Shown here piece by piece: positions 21,844-32,499 of a stretch of DNA of 64,000 bases; the first letter of the stretch is position 1, and each line of letters opens with the position of its first letter. The translations under genes and the position numbers were made by a program. The stretch covers positions 55,496,560 to 55,560,559 of the forward strand of contig OY987301.1 of assembly GCA_963920635.1 (NCBI GenBank). The letters run 5' to 3'. This DNA is from Pseudeuparius sepicola. Its lineage: Eukaryota > Arthropoda > Insecta > Coleoptera > Anthribidae. The notes beneath the pieces were generated by a model. The model saw only the letters and a list, made by a program, of their open reading frames with translations. It had not been told where the DNA came from and did not search any database.

Positions 21844-22019
21844 TGTCGAGAATTGTAAATTTATTTATTTTATGTTACTATATGGAATAACCACAAAAAA
21901 ATATAGCTGACAATGTATGTCAAAAATTCAAAATAAAAAATCAATTTGTTAAAAATTAAAAAAAGAAATTTCATTAAGTACACCCCTAAAGAAGAAAAGT
22001 TCAAATTAGCGTCTAAACC
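21844..22019 (+). repeat. BEL-1 3' LTR
   Basis: Direct repeat of 12,985-13,159. It begins TGTCGAGAATTG and its shared end is gcgtctaaacc. Confidence 0.85.
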
Positions 22020-22271
22020 GCCGTTAAAAAATATCTTTCAGTTAATAAATCGTTTTTTCTTGATTTGAAAGTTATATATTTTTAAAAAATTTAATCCGAC
22101 GTATACACAACCTCTATATTTAGCTGTTTTCAAAGTCGTATACACGAAAATCTATTCACGTACCTCGTAAGTAAAAGCAATAGTCTCTTTGCATTTTAGT
22201 CAGAAAAACCCCAATGCGAAATAATTATTCAAGGAAACTATTGTATAAATGTCAACTTGAATTTGTTTAAA

Positions 22272-22636
22272 AAATTTGCTCGTATGCACACTCCACTAAA
22301 AATTAAAAAAAAATAACAAAAAATAACACAGACTTCACAAATTTGCCCATATGCACATTTCAACTAAAATTTTAGAAATATTTCTTTCTTTCTAAATTGA
22401 GTTATCTTTGGATTTGGTGACAGTCAAGGCAAGGAATTTAAATCTATTTAGATGAATACATCTCCTACCTACATCATAACTTACTGTCACCGACTCCCAA
22501 GATATCTCAATTTAGAAAGAGAAAAATATTTCTAAAATTTTAGTTGAAATGTGCTTACGGGCAAATTTTTGAAGTCGGTGTTATTTTTTGTTAATTTTTT
22601 TTAATTTTTAGTGGAGTGTGCAGACGGGCAAATTTT
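22272..22636. repeat. Foldback repeat (two ~155-bp inverted arms)
   Basis: 22,272-22,427 is an imperfect reverse complement of 22,484-22,636 with a 56-bp spacer. The pairs include cacactccac/gtggagtgtg and aattttagaaatattt on one side with its complement on the other. The bases between BEL-1 and the foldback (22,020-22,271) hold nothing recognisable. Confidence 0.8.
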
Positions 22637-23275
22637 TGAAGTCGGTTTCAATTTTTTTGTTATTTTTTTTATAGGTACTTTCTGGACGCATGTACAATTT
22701 TAACAAATTCCCCTATTTATCTACCCTTAGGGGTGGAATTTTTTCTTTAAATTTAAATGGGACCACACCTAAAGTACCCCCTTTCCAATAAAGAAAGAAT
22801 CATCGAAATCGGTTTAATATGAAATCTCATCCCCTATTTTCCACCCTTACGGGTGGAATTTTTTCTTCAAATTTAAATGGGGCCACTCCTAAAGTAGTCT
22901 CTTTCTTATAAAAAGAGAATCATCGAAATAGGTCCAATATGAAATTTCATCCCCTATTTTCTACCCTTAGGGGTGAAATTTTTTCTTCAAATTTAAATGG
23001 GGCCACCTCTAAGGTACTCCCTTTCTAATAAAAAAAATCATCGAAATCGGTTCAATATGAAATTTCATCCCCTATTTGTCCACCCTTAGGGGTGGAATTT
23101 TTTCTTCAAATTTAAATGGGACCATTCTGTAGGTATACCCTTTCAAATAAAAAAAGAATTGTCCAAATCGGTTTATAAATGACGGAGTTCTGAGGTAACA
23201 AACATACAAAAAACAAAAATACATCCGAATTGATAACCTCCTCCTTTTTTGAAGTCGGTTAAAAATAGTTCCTAG
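22637..23275 (+). repeat. RTE/SINE-like 3' tail with ~120-bp tandem repeats
   Basis: Four tandem copies start with cccctatt at about 22,710, 22,831, 22,951 and 23,069 (steps 121, 120, 118). Each holds the acccttagggg block, a T-run and aaatttaaatgg. The unit is followed by tacatccgaattgataacct and gaagtcggtta (23,220-23,262), which I know as the 3' end of RTE-type LINEs and their SINEs in insects. No RT is present, so this is a 5'-truncated copy or a derived SINE. The remainder to 23,720 has no recognisable content. Confidence 0.55.
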
Positions 23276-23720
23276 TCGAATTAACTCATACATATAACAT
23301 AAACTGTACTGAAAATGATTTATAATTCTACCTTATTTTTATAGAAGTTGCTGTCTTTTATTGCTTGTTACATTTGCACCATAAATATCAATCAATATTG
23401 ACATATTATTCTATAAAGCAAATGTCTTAACCTAAAGCATATATGATTTCCAGTTACGTTGATTTTCTAGCGGCGAAGAACTGTAACTAAAATAGAAACA
23501 AGTTTAAAAATCGTTGAAGTTACGATTTAGGATATGAGAAATTTTTTTTAGGACTTTTCCAGATATTTGTTAGCTTTAAGTGAAAAAATATATGTCCCCT
23601 CTATCTCATCCCCTAGAATGCATATGATTGCTCTCCGATACACTACAATTTTTGTTTGAAAAAATCGAAAAACTTTTCTTTTCCAAATTATTAAGTTATT
23701 ATAAAATATTAGTTGGTAAA

Positions 23721-24096
23721 CTATACTAAAATCGGGCAACTCTTACGCCTGGCGTAAACAAGAGCACGTGCGTTGAGATATTCGCCAGGGCCGCACTGAG
23801 GCACTTTATTTAATTTTAGTTTTACAATAATTGTTTACATCAAAATACTTCGGAAAAAAATTATTGGCTTAATTAAAATGGTCCAAAACCTCGATAAAAT
23901 TATTTGTGGCAGAGTCTAAATAGCTAAAACAACAAGATAAAACCGCGTAACTACACTTTTGCGATCGAGTACGTCCCTGTTGCCGAGTCGGGTGAAATTT
24001 TATAGCCTACCGACCAATCGCGGAACGTCATTGAACAGGTGGTTTTATTTATTATTTATTTACGCCAGGCGTAAGGATTGCTCGATTTTAGTATAG
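23721..24096. mobile_element. MITE with ~40-bp inverted ends each holding a palindrome
   Basis: Left end ctatactaaaatcgggcaac and right end gctcgattttagtatag are inverted copies of one another. Each continues into the self-complementary block TTACGCCTGGCGTAA (left) or TTACGCCAGGCGTAA (right). The TA at both edges fits a Tc1/mariner-type insertion. Internal 300 bp are non-coding. Confidence 0.8.
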
Positions 24097-24209
24097 ACGT
24101 GTTTTAATCACATTTACTTAAAAAATTCAATCATTTTTTATCCTAAAACTTTTGACGTAATATGGTATCGCATCTCTGTAGATATTTTTTATTTTTTTTA
24201 ATACGAGTC

Positions 24210-24665
24210 TCATTGTTTACAACACCAACTCAGCTTGTTTCCCCGTCTTATGGACAACCCTACATGCTTCAGTACTATATGTATATACGTCTGCAGCGCA
24301 GCAATAAGATGTCGAAAGTGTGAGTTTTATTTTATGGAAATGGTGGTATAGTACATCGGAACTAATGTTGTATATCGATACTCGTAGTTTAATGAGAATT
24401 GAAATTTCGGTGCGGTTTTAGGGAAAATACTATAGCAGTAGGTACCTACCTGGAATTTAAACGGTTATTGGTTGTTTTTCAATGAAAATGGCCTGTGCTT
24501 TGGAAAAATGATGGTTGGTTATATCTGACGCTCAGGGTTTTTTTATTTTACTGTGTCATTAGATGTTCCCCCGATTTCTTTTTTCAAGAAGTTTGCTGTG
24601 TATGTTTTGATATTTCCAGCGTATTTTTTATTTATGTGTTTGCGTCCATCGCTTTCTAGTAACTA
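24210..24665 (+). repeat. Diverged single copy of a segment of the giant palindrome's arms
   Basis: Related along its length to 36,480-36,930 in the right arm (and its inverted partner in the left arm). Shared pieces include attgtttacaacaccaactc versus the arm's tgtttaataaaaccaactc, acggttattggttgtttttc versus acggttactggttgtttttc, and the ggttatatct block. Divergence is clearly greater than between the two arms. It lies 1.3 kb outside the palindrome, so the arm segment is part of a dispersed family. Confidence 0.72.
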
Positions 24666-25355
24666 GAAATTATTTGCTTCAAATTGCTACTGGGCGAAAT
24701 TTGAAATATTTATTTTCATTTTGACACTTTCTTAACAGGAAACCTACGGGTACTTTACCTGCAGGCTCAAAATGCTTGCGGTTATTCTTTGTAGTTTTTA
24801 ATTGCAGCCGGTATCTCTCTAGTGGTGTTAATAATTATCTATCCTTTCAGGTGTTTTCCAACTTGTTGATGTGCATGATAACTGTGATGTCAGCGTATTA
24901 TTTTTTTAACATTTATGTGTTAAAAGAGATTTCCTCGTTCCTCTTTGTGACTGAGTTTTTCATTGGACTTCTCTCGTTTGTCGGACTGTACTTGTAAGAA
25001 CAAATAAAAAAATTGTGTTTGCTTTTTGGGCTTAAACAGAAAATGGGTAGTGTTTTTTTACTTGAATTAAAACCATAAGAGCTTTTGATCCTCTTAAACT
25101 GGGTTAATGGACTTGAAAATATTGTTTTCTCCTACAGATTTTTTTGTTTTGGGTGCTATTTATTAGTTGGAAGTCACAAATACGTCTGAAAAAAAAAATC
25201 AAAATGTAAGTTCAAACCTCACACTATTTTGAAAGGTTTTACAGATTAGGTAAAATGTTCAGTAATTTTAATATATTCGTATGCGGATCATTTGAATTTG
25301 TTATTTAAAAAATATATTGTAGTTTTGCAAACTATTTATTATTTATTCAGACAAT
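24666..25355. other. No recognised gene; one hydrophobic short frame
   Basis: A 73-codon frame (24,776-24,997, plus) is strongly hydrophobic after residue 25 and is followed at once by AATAAA near 25,001. It has no similarity I recognise and is probably chance in T-rich sequence. Confidence 0.3.
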
Positions 25356-25544
25356 AGTTACGTACATAGAAGTTCCTGATACATCAAAAGAAGAAGTGCA
25401 AGAACAGCTGCCACATCAGCAAAAACAATTTAATAAAAACTGTGTATAACATTCGCAACGCCAGATTAAAGCCGTACTCCTTGTAACGCGTTTAATCAAA
25501 TAAACGATTTTTAAAAAGCCTACTGCTGCGTTGATACATGTAAT
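25356..25544 (+). repeat. Short gypsy LTR (17.6/297 type)
   Basis: 189 bp beginning AGTTACGTAC and ending acatgtaat directly before a tRNA-Ser primer site. It contains AATAAA at 25,499. Short LTRs beginning AGT and tRNA-Ser priming go together in the 17.6/297 lineage of insect gypsy elements. Only one copy is here, so the left edge is an inference. Confidence 0.6.
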
Positions 25545-25561
25545 TGGCGCAGTCGGTAGGA
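25545..25561 (+). promoter_or_regulatory. Primer-binding site, tRNA-Ser type
   Basis: TGGCGCAGTCGGTAGGA is complementary over 17 bases to the 3' end (with CCA) of the insect serine tRNA acceptor/T-arm, as in the 17.6/297 group. Reverse transcription of this element would start here. Confidence 0.88.
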
Positions 25562-25814
25562 CGGGCCTCGGAAATCGCTGACGTTTGTGATACGAAAAAG
25601 ACTTTCTGTCGCTGAAACTCGCGTTTTCCTTCAGAAAATTCCGTTAAGCGATCGGTCCGAAACAAGTCGTTTCCGTTAAAGACGAACGGTCACCGTAGCA
25701 GCCAGGCAACACCGACAAAGAAGCAGGGCCGAGTTCCAAGAGCTGAAGGGCTAGCGACCAACGCCGAAGAGCAGGAGGGTAAGAGCCATTCCTTTTGTTC
25801 GAACTGTCCTGAAA
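25562..25814 (+). other. Leader of the tRNA-Ser gypsy element
   Basis: About 250 bases of GC-richer leader after the primer site. The element breaks off near 25,815, where the sequence becomes a reversed copy of the Gyp-1 leader type. An ATG at 25,815 opens only 43 codons and is probably not its gag. Confidence 0.5.
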
Positions 25815-26001
25815 ATGTCAGCAACCACAGTCCAGAAAATATCCACAGATAAATTCAAAAACATCAACAAACAAATTAAAAATCAAAAATTTTTTGCAAA
25901 TTTAAGCAGTTTTAAATTTAAGTTCAAACTCAGGAATAAAAAATAAATTGTGCTAAGTGTCTCGCAATTAGTCTTCTACAAACTTAAATTCAAAAAAAAA
26001 C
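25815..26001 (-). repeat. Gypsy leader fragment (Gyp-1 family), minus strand
   Basis: The reverse complement of 25,815-25,980 aligns with window positions 1-180. It is the downstream half of the leader whose upstream half, primer site and LTR are at 41,453-43,345. The giant palindrome was inserted between the halves. The gag that should follow to the left is missing. Confidence 0.8.
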
Positions 26002-26007
26002 GGTGCT
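26002..26007. repeat. Target-site duplication GGTGCT (left)
   Basis: Exact 6-bp match to 41,447-41,452 on the other side of the palindrome. On rejoining, a gypsy leader becomes continuous. Confidence 0.85.
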
Positions 26008-26093
26008 AGTAGTATAGCTATGTGCGTACGAGCACAATTTCCCCATGTATTTCTTATGGGAGCAAAATCCTGCACTTTTTTGACCAAACTTAC

Positions 26094-26510
26094 CCCCTCC
26101 ACTCCCAAACCACGCCCCCCAGCCAATCGCACCGACTCTGAACCCTGCCGAAGATGTCCGAGTTCGCTGACCTTCGCCCCTGCCGCGACCTTAGACCGCT
26201 CGACAGCGAGGGGTGCCGAAGGTGCCCGGCTTTCACCGACCGTTGACCTTCGCTTCAGATACCAACCCTACCGAAGGTGTCCGAGTCCCGCTTTCGCCGA
26301 TCGTTGACCCAGCCGCGACGCCGCGGACATGTCACGACTCGCAACTAATAAAAACCCTAAATCGTAATTAAGCCATGACGTCCCCCTGTCGACCTTTAGC
26401 CGCGGCCATGCATGGATTTTTGCTACCACCTCTGCCTGCGTATTTTTGCGTCCGCGACGCCGAGACATGTCGAGACTCGCAACTAATAAAAACCTAACAC
26501 CTATAGAAAA
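26094..26510 (+). repeat. GC-rich subterminal block with internal repeats
   Basis: Unlike the AT-rich rest of the arm. The unit gacatgtc.cgactcgcaac followed by taataaaaac occurs at about 26,325 and 26,465. Variants of ccgaaggtg(t/c)ccg(a/g) and ttcgccgatcg/ttcaccgaccg recur at 26,145-26,310. The mirrored block at 40,950-41,360 lies in a 233-codon plus frame (40,785-41,486) that runs out of the element into the gypsy leader, so it is not a conserved gene. Confidence 0.6.
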
Positions 26511-27260
26511 AATACCAGCTTGCAATATGTACGTGATATAATTCCGCTGAAAAAAAGTACTTTCTCTTTGTCGGAATAAGCGCCTATGAAACGAGCACGC
26601 TGATCTCATCGGTACTGGCGATAAAAAATTTGTAGTAAAAGTGTAATGAAGAATAGATATGAGATACATATGAGTGTATACATTTTCTTGACTACATTAC
26701 CTAAGGATGTATCAAAAATCCTCATATCTTCCTATATTTAGAGACTGCTCAAAAGGAAAGTGGACATTAAATTTGGGGCATAAATTAACCATTTTTAGTT
26801 GAGTTTATAACCATCTAATTTAGGTAAGTAAATTTCTTCAATTCCGAGAAAGCCAGGCCCTGTTTTAAATTACTTGACTAAAATATAAGAGGTGCAAAAT
26901 TCACCAGTTTTTAAAAATACTGACGTCACACGATTATCAAGTTGAAAGACCACTAGCTGGAAAACCCCATTTTGTGCAACGCGTTTCCTGTTTAAAATTT
27001 CACCCAGAAACAAAAAAAAAGGTACTAATTCTCACTTATGCCATGTTCACCGTATGATTTTTATACTATTCCGACTTCGAAAACCCAAAGGTATAAGTGT
27101 AGCGTGTGGAAAAAGGTGGAATTAAGGGTTTAAAACCCTTAAACGGTCTATATATGGAATAAAATGAGGGCATGCAACATGTTCTTCAATAATGAAAATT
27201 AAAACAATGTTCATTTTTGACTGTCCATTATCCTACCAAGAAAAAGCTTATAGCGTCTAA

Positions 27261-27540
27261 GCGACTATAAAAACGACTCTAAAAACGTCTAAACGACTCT
27301 AAAAAACGACTAGACGACTCGTAAAAACGACTAGACGATTCGAAAAACGACTAGACGATTCGGAAAAAATGACTAAACGACTCTGAAAACGACTAAACGA
27401 TTCTGGAAAACGACTAAACGACTCTGAAAAACGACTAGACGACTTGAAAAGCGACATACCATTGAATACCATCGAATACCATGAAATACCATTAAAGACC
27501 ATGGAATACTATCGAAAACCACGGAATACCATAAATGGTC
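27261..27540 (+). repeat. Two adjacent minisatellites (about 21 bp and 10 bp units)
   Basis: About 27,261-27,453 repeats cgactaaacgactctgaaaa-like units. About 27,455-27,540 repeats ataccatyga units. The right arm copy (39,913-40,192) has two more 10-bp units (20 bp). Confidence 0.85.
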
Positions 27541-27601
27541 TTGGATATCCCTGTGAAAAATTTGCCTCGGGGAGAGCATAAAAGGAAATTATCCGGGATC
27601 G

Positions 27602-27893
27602 ATGCTCTGTGATCGAAAGATATATAAGCCTTTGATAATACAATCACTCTCAGTTAAAGGCATGTTTTTGTCACTTGAGATTGAACCTAGGAGTTATGGT
27701 ATCCAACACACCAATGGCGGATTAGTCATGGGACAAATACCAGTAACTGTTGAAGATAACGTATTATGTATTGGAGATCAAAATTACCCTTACACCAGGT
27801 CTGTCTCAACTGCTTTTGAAGAACAAACCACAAGGTATTAATGAGAGTGACCTAAAAATATACAAACAATTGTTGATTATTACTAATTTTCGA
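27602..27893 (+). pseudogene. Degenerate short frame, possibly Polinton-associated (left arm)
   Basis: A 79-codon frame (27,602-27,838) is followed after a frameshift by NESDLKIYKQLLIITNFR in another frame (27,840-27,893). The order SYGIQ..., LVMGQIPV, NVLCIGDQNYPYT, a Leu/Phe-rich piece and then DL-x-x-YKQLL recalls the C-terminal domain of small uncharacterised proteins abundant in insect mobile DNA, which I associate with Maverick/Polinton elements. In those, a Gly-Leu-x-x-Leu-Leu stretch follows; here it is decayed (SVSTAFEE). This is pattern memory, not a search. The right arm has the same frame at 39,540-39,831. Confidence 0.35.
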
Positions 27894-30800
27894 TAGGTTC
27901 AACAAATCAGGTTTTAAAAGTATTTGTGTTTAGGTGCCTATGGTTTCATCTGGTATATGTTCCATACAGGATTCGAACCTTAGCCCACATTCCAAAGCCA
28001 AACACTCGGCATTTAAGTAAAATTCTAGGAAATGCTTGGCAGTGTGGTAATAATCTCGACGCGCTGTTGTAGCAGGGCTCCGCTGGCTCCCGCAGGCCTC
28101 GCCGGTCTCTGTAGACTCAGCAGGTCCCTTTAACGATGTGTACCGCAGGCTCCGATTAAATTAAAAAATTACTATTAACACTAAAATACCCGGACAATAA
28201 CCATCATTCCAACGCCAAAACACACCGACAGTAGTATTTCTGCGAATGCATCGCAGCCGGGCGCAAGGTGGATGACTCACATCCGCTAGCCGGAACTTGT
28301 CAGGACAGGTTGACAACCTAAAAACAATTCTCTCTACTTAGATAAAAATAGAATGTCCAATAAGATTTTTTCACACACTTTTTTATATAAGCCAGATAAC
28401 GTAACCATATAAGTATATATTAGAATATTATAAAATATTTAAGCCCCATATAGTTCGAATTTGAATGGGATATTATGTTACATGGGTAATATATCTCAAC
28501 ACTTCGTACACAAACAAAACTCGCTCGTTCTTTACAGTTTTATTACTGTGAATTCGGTACCTACTAAAGCGGCAGACTTGGGATGCCGCAGTAGCAAATA
28601 CAATATGAAGCGCAGCTCTGATGTATACTAAAAATGTTATTATCAAACTTGAGACGCACACATATTTAAAAATATAAATACCGCCGGATGAATGCAAGGC
28701 CAATTTACGGAATATAGCAAAACAATTAGATTATGGACATGGATATTAATTTCTTTAGGTAAAGGTAATAAACATTTGATACTATCGACAGGAGTCTACG
28801 CAAAATAATTGTATCAGTATTCAGCAAATAAAAAAGTTATGGGTACCCGTCACCGATGAAAAAGTATACAAAACTGATAAAATGTTCGTGGCATCTTGTA
28901 TATTAAAATATTTAATCGCGTATCTAAGTTGTTATTTTATTCATTGCCTATCCCACAAATTTGGATTTTTAGCTCTTGTAATCGCTCGATCACGATTGAA
29001 ACTACACTCATAAAATGTTTAAAAAATGCCCACCCCACGTGATCGCTCGACAAAAGCAAAACGTGCAAAGTGGCTACTGCTCGAGGTTTGACCTTTGTCC
29101 TTAGGGACACGTGTGACCCAGTTGATGTAGAATCTAAAAAAACCCTGTAAATCATACTTCCATAGCATAGAATCTAAAATCCCCCGGTACAGTACGGATG
29201 AAAATTTCAAACCAGGCATAATCAACATGTACGTTCAAAGTAAAAAAAACTTGTCGGTCAACTGTTTAACCCCGAAATTTTGTTGATTTCTAGGAATAAA
29301 AAGAAATACTGCGATTGTGAGTCCAAAGCTATTTACGCTATCAAATTCGTTTAAAATGCGAATGATAATTTGCCGCATTAAAACCAGGCGTGAAAAATTC
29401 AACATACGTCCCTAAGAAGTTCAACCAATTTTACCCTGGAAATACAACATTTTTAATGAATAAAATATCGAACATACAACAACACCCTTCTAAATATAGT
29501 ATAAATCATGGGTTTTTTTTGATAATGTGGAAAGCTAAACTGAAAATTGTTGCTAGAGGTTCTAAAAACCGGGGTGCCAAAAATCAACTATTATTAGAAA
29601 ATACGCTGATGTCATAATATAGCCGTCGATGTCACCGTTAGCGTGTCCTATGAAAATTGCGTTCTGCTTAATAAGGTGTAAAAAAAATCCATGACGGGGC
29701 TTAGATGAATAAATAAAGTTTGATGTATGTGAAAGTATAGACTAAATTTTCGTATAGCCCGCGTGATCGCTCGAGGTGGCGGTATCCTCTGGACTAGAAA
29801 ATATCATATCGGCTCAATCTCCAAACATTTTCATTTTGAATTATACGTTTTCATTGATGATAGATATAGCAAGAAAATTGGACTGGACTCGATATGAGAG
29901 ACATTAATCTAACTTTCACTAAACTGCACGTACTACTTAGAGGGTTGTAAGCCGTATTAATAAAAGCACCAGACTTGCTTAAAATTCATGGCTAAACGTT
30001 AACATAATGTCATACAAACATGCGGCACGCAAAATATTAAGAATAGATATATGAGCTCAAACATGTTGATCAAAAAATATATTAATTTCTGGCGATTTAG
30101 TTTACCAGTTATCATTTAAAAAACAAAACCTGGTCCCAATATTCAGTGAAAATAATAATTGAAAACTTTGAACCTTATAAACCACCACTAAATAGCGAGT
30201 CGGAAATAAGTAAAAAAAATATATATAAATATATTATTTTGATATTATAGTCGAAACTGAATTTATTGGGGTGAAGATGTAAGGAAATATTTTTAGCTAG
30301 GAAAAAGTAATGCAATTATCATAGGTACTGGTTGCAGAACCCATTGTCAGTTTTGCAAGGATTTTTGATACAAATATAATTGCTAACGTTTAATTTGTTT
30401 ATCCCATTTACGAAAATGATAACAAAATTGGATCAGACAAGATGTTTTTTCGAAGTATAGTTTTTAAACACAGGGTGCCACCACCGGTTTTACGATATAG
30501 GTTTAAAAATGCGACGCAAATACATAAAAAAAATACCCTAGAGATAAGAAAACAAAATACAACTCACCGAAAGGTTCTTGGTGATGTATAAAAAGAAATC
30601 AGGTTACATCTAATGCCCCAGACAGTAGAATAAACATCCCCGAGCGATGAGATATAACCAAACATCATCTTTCCAACGGCACAGTCATTTTCACGGGAAA
30701 AACAACCAGTAACCGTTCAAATTCCATAGATAGATACTGCCGTAATCCAAAATTTCACTGAACTACGCGTATCTATTATACTGAAGTAGGTACTGATACA

Positions 30801-31248
30801 CTTCCATCTTTCCAAAGAAAAACAAACACGAAACTCAGACTTTTCATATATTACAACGCCTCGATAGAGTCTTTGTGGCCACGACCGAGAATCTACTGAA
30901 ACAAGTGCGACGCATAGGACGTGAAAAGTGCCGAGTTGGTTTTATTAAACAATGAAACTTATACCTACGTATATATATAAAATAAATGAGAAATATGCCA
31001 GAGATTTGAAACCTAATTGTGTTGCAAGTTTGAGGTCCAAAAAAATATTGGTTTTAATTTTTTAAGGTGAGAAACACATCTAACAGCCAATTTGGAAATA
31101 TACAAGGCAAAAAAAAGTAGTGATGTGGCTGCCCCATTTTATGTTTTATACAGGTTGGATTATTTTAGAATAGTTGTTCAATAGACCGAGACAACATCAT
31201 AAACGCTTCCCGTTAGAACAGAATCTGATGAAAAGAAAAATTCCATCT

Positions 31249-31495
31249 GGGTCAAGCTACTAGATAACCAAAATAAAAAATACTGAACGTTATAAAATTT
31301 AAAAAAATCATATTTTCAACGGATTTTTATCCTCTGAAAATGGCGTAAAATTCAGTTTCACTGGGTCAAGCTAGGTGGTAACTATATAACCAAAATAAAA
31401 AAATACTGAACGTTATAAAATTAAAAAAAAAAAAATATTTTCATGGGATTTTTGTCCTCTGAAAATGACGTAAAATTCAGTTTCAATAAGTTACT
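31249..31495 (+). repeat. Tandem duplication, ~124-bp unit (left arm)
   Basis: The unit beginning gggtcaagct (31,249 and 31,371) and ending taaaattcagtttca occurs twice, with the shared middle aaaatactgaacgttataaa. Mirrored in the right arm at about 35,940-36,185. Confidence 0.85.
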
Positions 31496-32499
31496 AATTG
31501 GGGTAATAGGGGAAAAATCTTAAATAGGAATTCTGAGACAACGAGGCTGAGAGTAAATAACATACAAAAATCTTGTGCGTTGACTTTCAACTCAATTTAA
31601 TAATTAGGTTTAATAACGACAATTTTCTCGATTATCTAGAATCAAAAATATTGCAAGTGACAATTCACTATTTTCTCGACATTATGTAAAGCCTTATTAT
31701 TGCGTCGTAAATTAAAAGATCCAAAAATATTGGCATCAATTGTTTAGTAAATGTGATTAAAATATGTCTACTTTATCAACAGTTATTTGTAACAGCTTAT
31801 TATCTTGGAAGCGTAAACTCTTTGAATTTTTTAGACAAAAAGTTGTATTTTAATAATGGTCAGTTGGATTCCTTTTTGAATCATGTTTGCGTATTACCTA
31901 CAAGGATTTACAACCTCCAAACATAGAAATCGCTCATTTTAACCCGATTTAATAAAAATTTCACCAAAAACAATACTTTCACTCATATAATACACTTCTG
32001 ATTAATAAAAAGGCACTATTATAGTAATAATGAGATTTTCAATGGAATTTTTATAGACTGTTTGCCCATTTTGAGAGTCTGTTTGCTAGCTTTTGGGGGT
32101 ATTCCTTGATATTTTAGACGGATAAAAATGAATAACATTGTGTTTCCTAACTAAAAATACAAAACGCACTGTTGACTTTACTTCCGTGGATAGTAAGCCT
32201 ATAATACGTATAGAAAACAGATAAATATTCAGGTCAAGAAAAAAGTAGCCTAATTTACAAGTTTGGGAATCAAAAACTACCTTTTGTCTTTTAATTTTGA
32301 TGATAAAATACGTCTAATTCGTAAGTCAAATAAATGGGGCATCATGAAAGATATACTAATAATTGAACAAATGCTATCTCAGTTCTATAGGCACAAAGGT
32401 ACTATGGGTAGTAATAGTTTTGGGGTCAAAAGACAAGCTTTTAAATTTGTTAAGAAAATACGTCTAATGAAATTGAAAGTAGTAACTAGATTTTGGTTA

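Larger units (their letters stand above)
12985..22019 (+). mobile_element. BEL-1, decayed BEL/Pao retrotransposon
   Basis: Bounded by two related direct repeats of about 176 bp (12,985-13,159 and 21,844-22,019). Inside, in BEL/Pao order: gag, protease, RT, RNase H, integrase. A G-rich polypurine tract lies just before the 3' LTR. It is interrupted by a 3.2-kb insert between the two gag zinc knuckles and carries many stops, frameshifts and deletions. Removing the insert leaves about 5.9 kb, a normal BEL length. No target-site duplication was evident. Confidence 0.9.

Noticed and set aside
24776..24997. Hydrophobic 73-codon frame before AATAAA, like a small membrane protein.
   Set aside because: T-rich sequence makes hydrophobic frames by chance; no family or start context supports it.
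26094..26330. GC-rich block as a possible CpG-island promoter of a host gene.
   Set aside because: No downstream gene; the block is subterminal repeat of the palindrome, present in mirror image.
27960..28000. On the minus strand ggttcgaatcc looks like a tRNA T-loop / B box.
   Set aside because: No cloverleaf, acceptor stem or A box at proper distance; it occurs in both arms only because they are copies.
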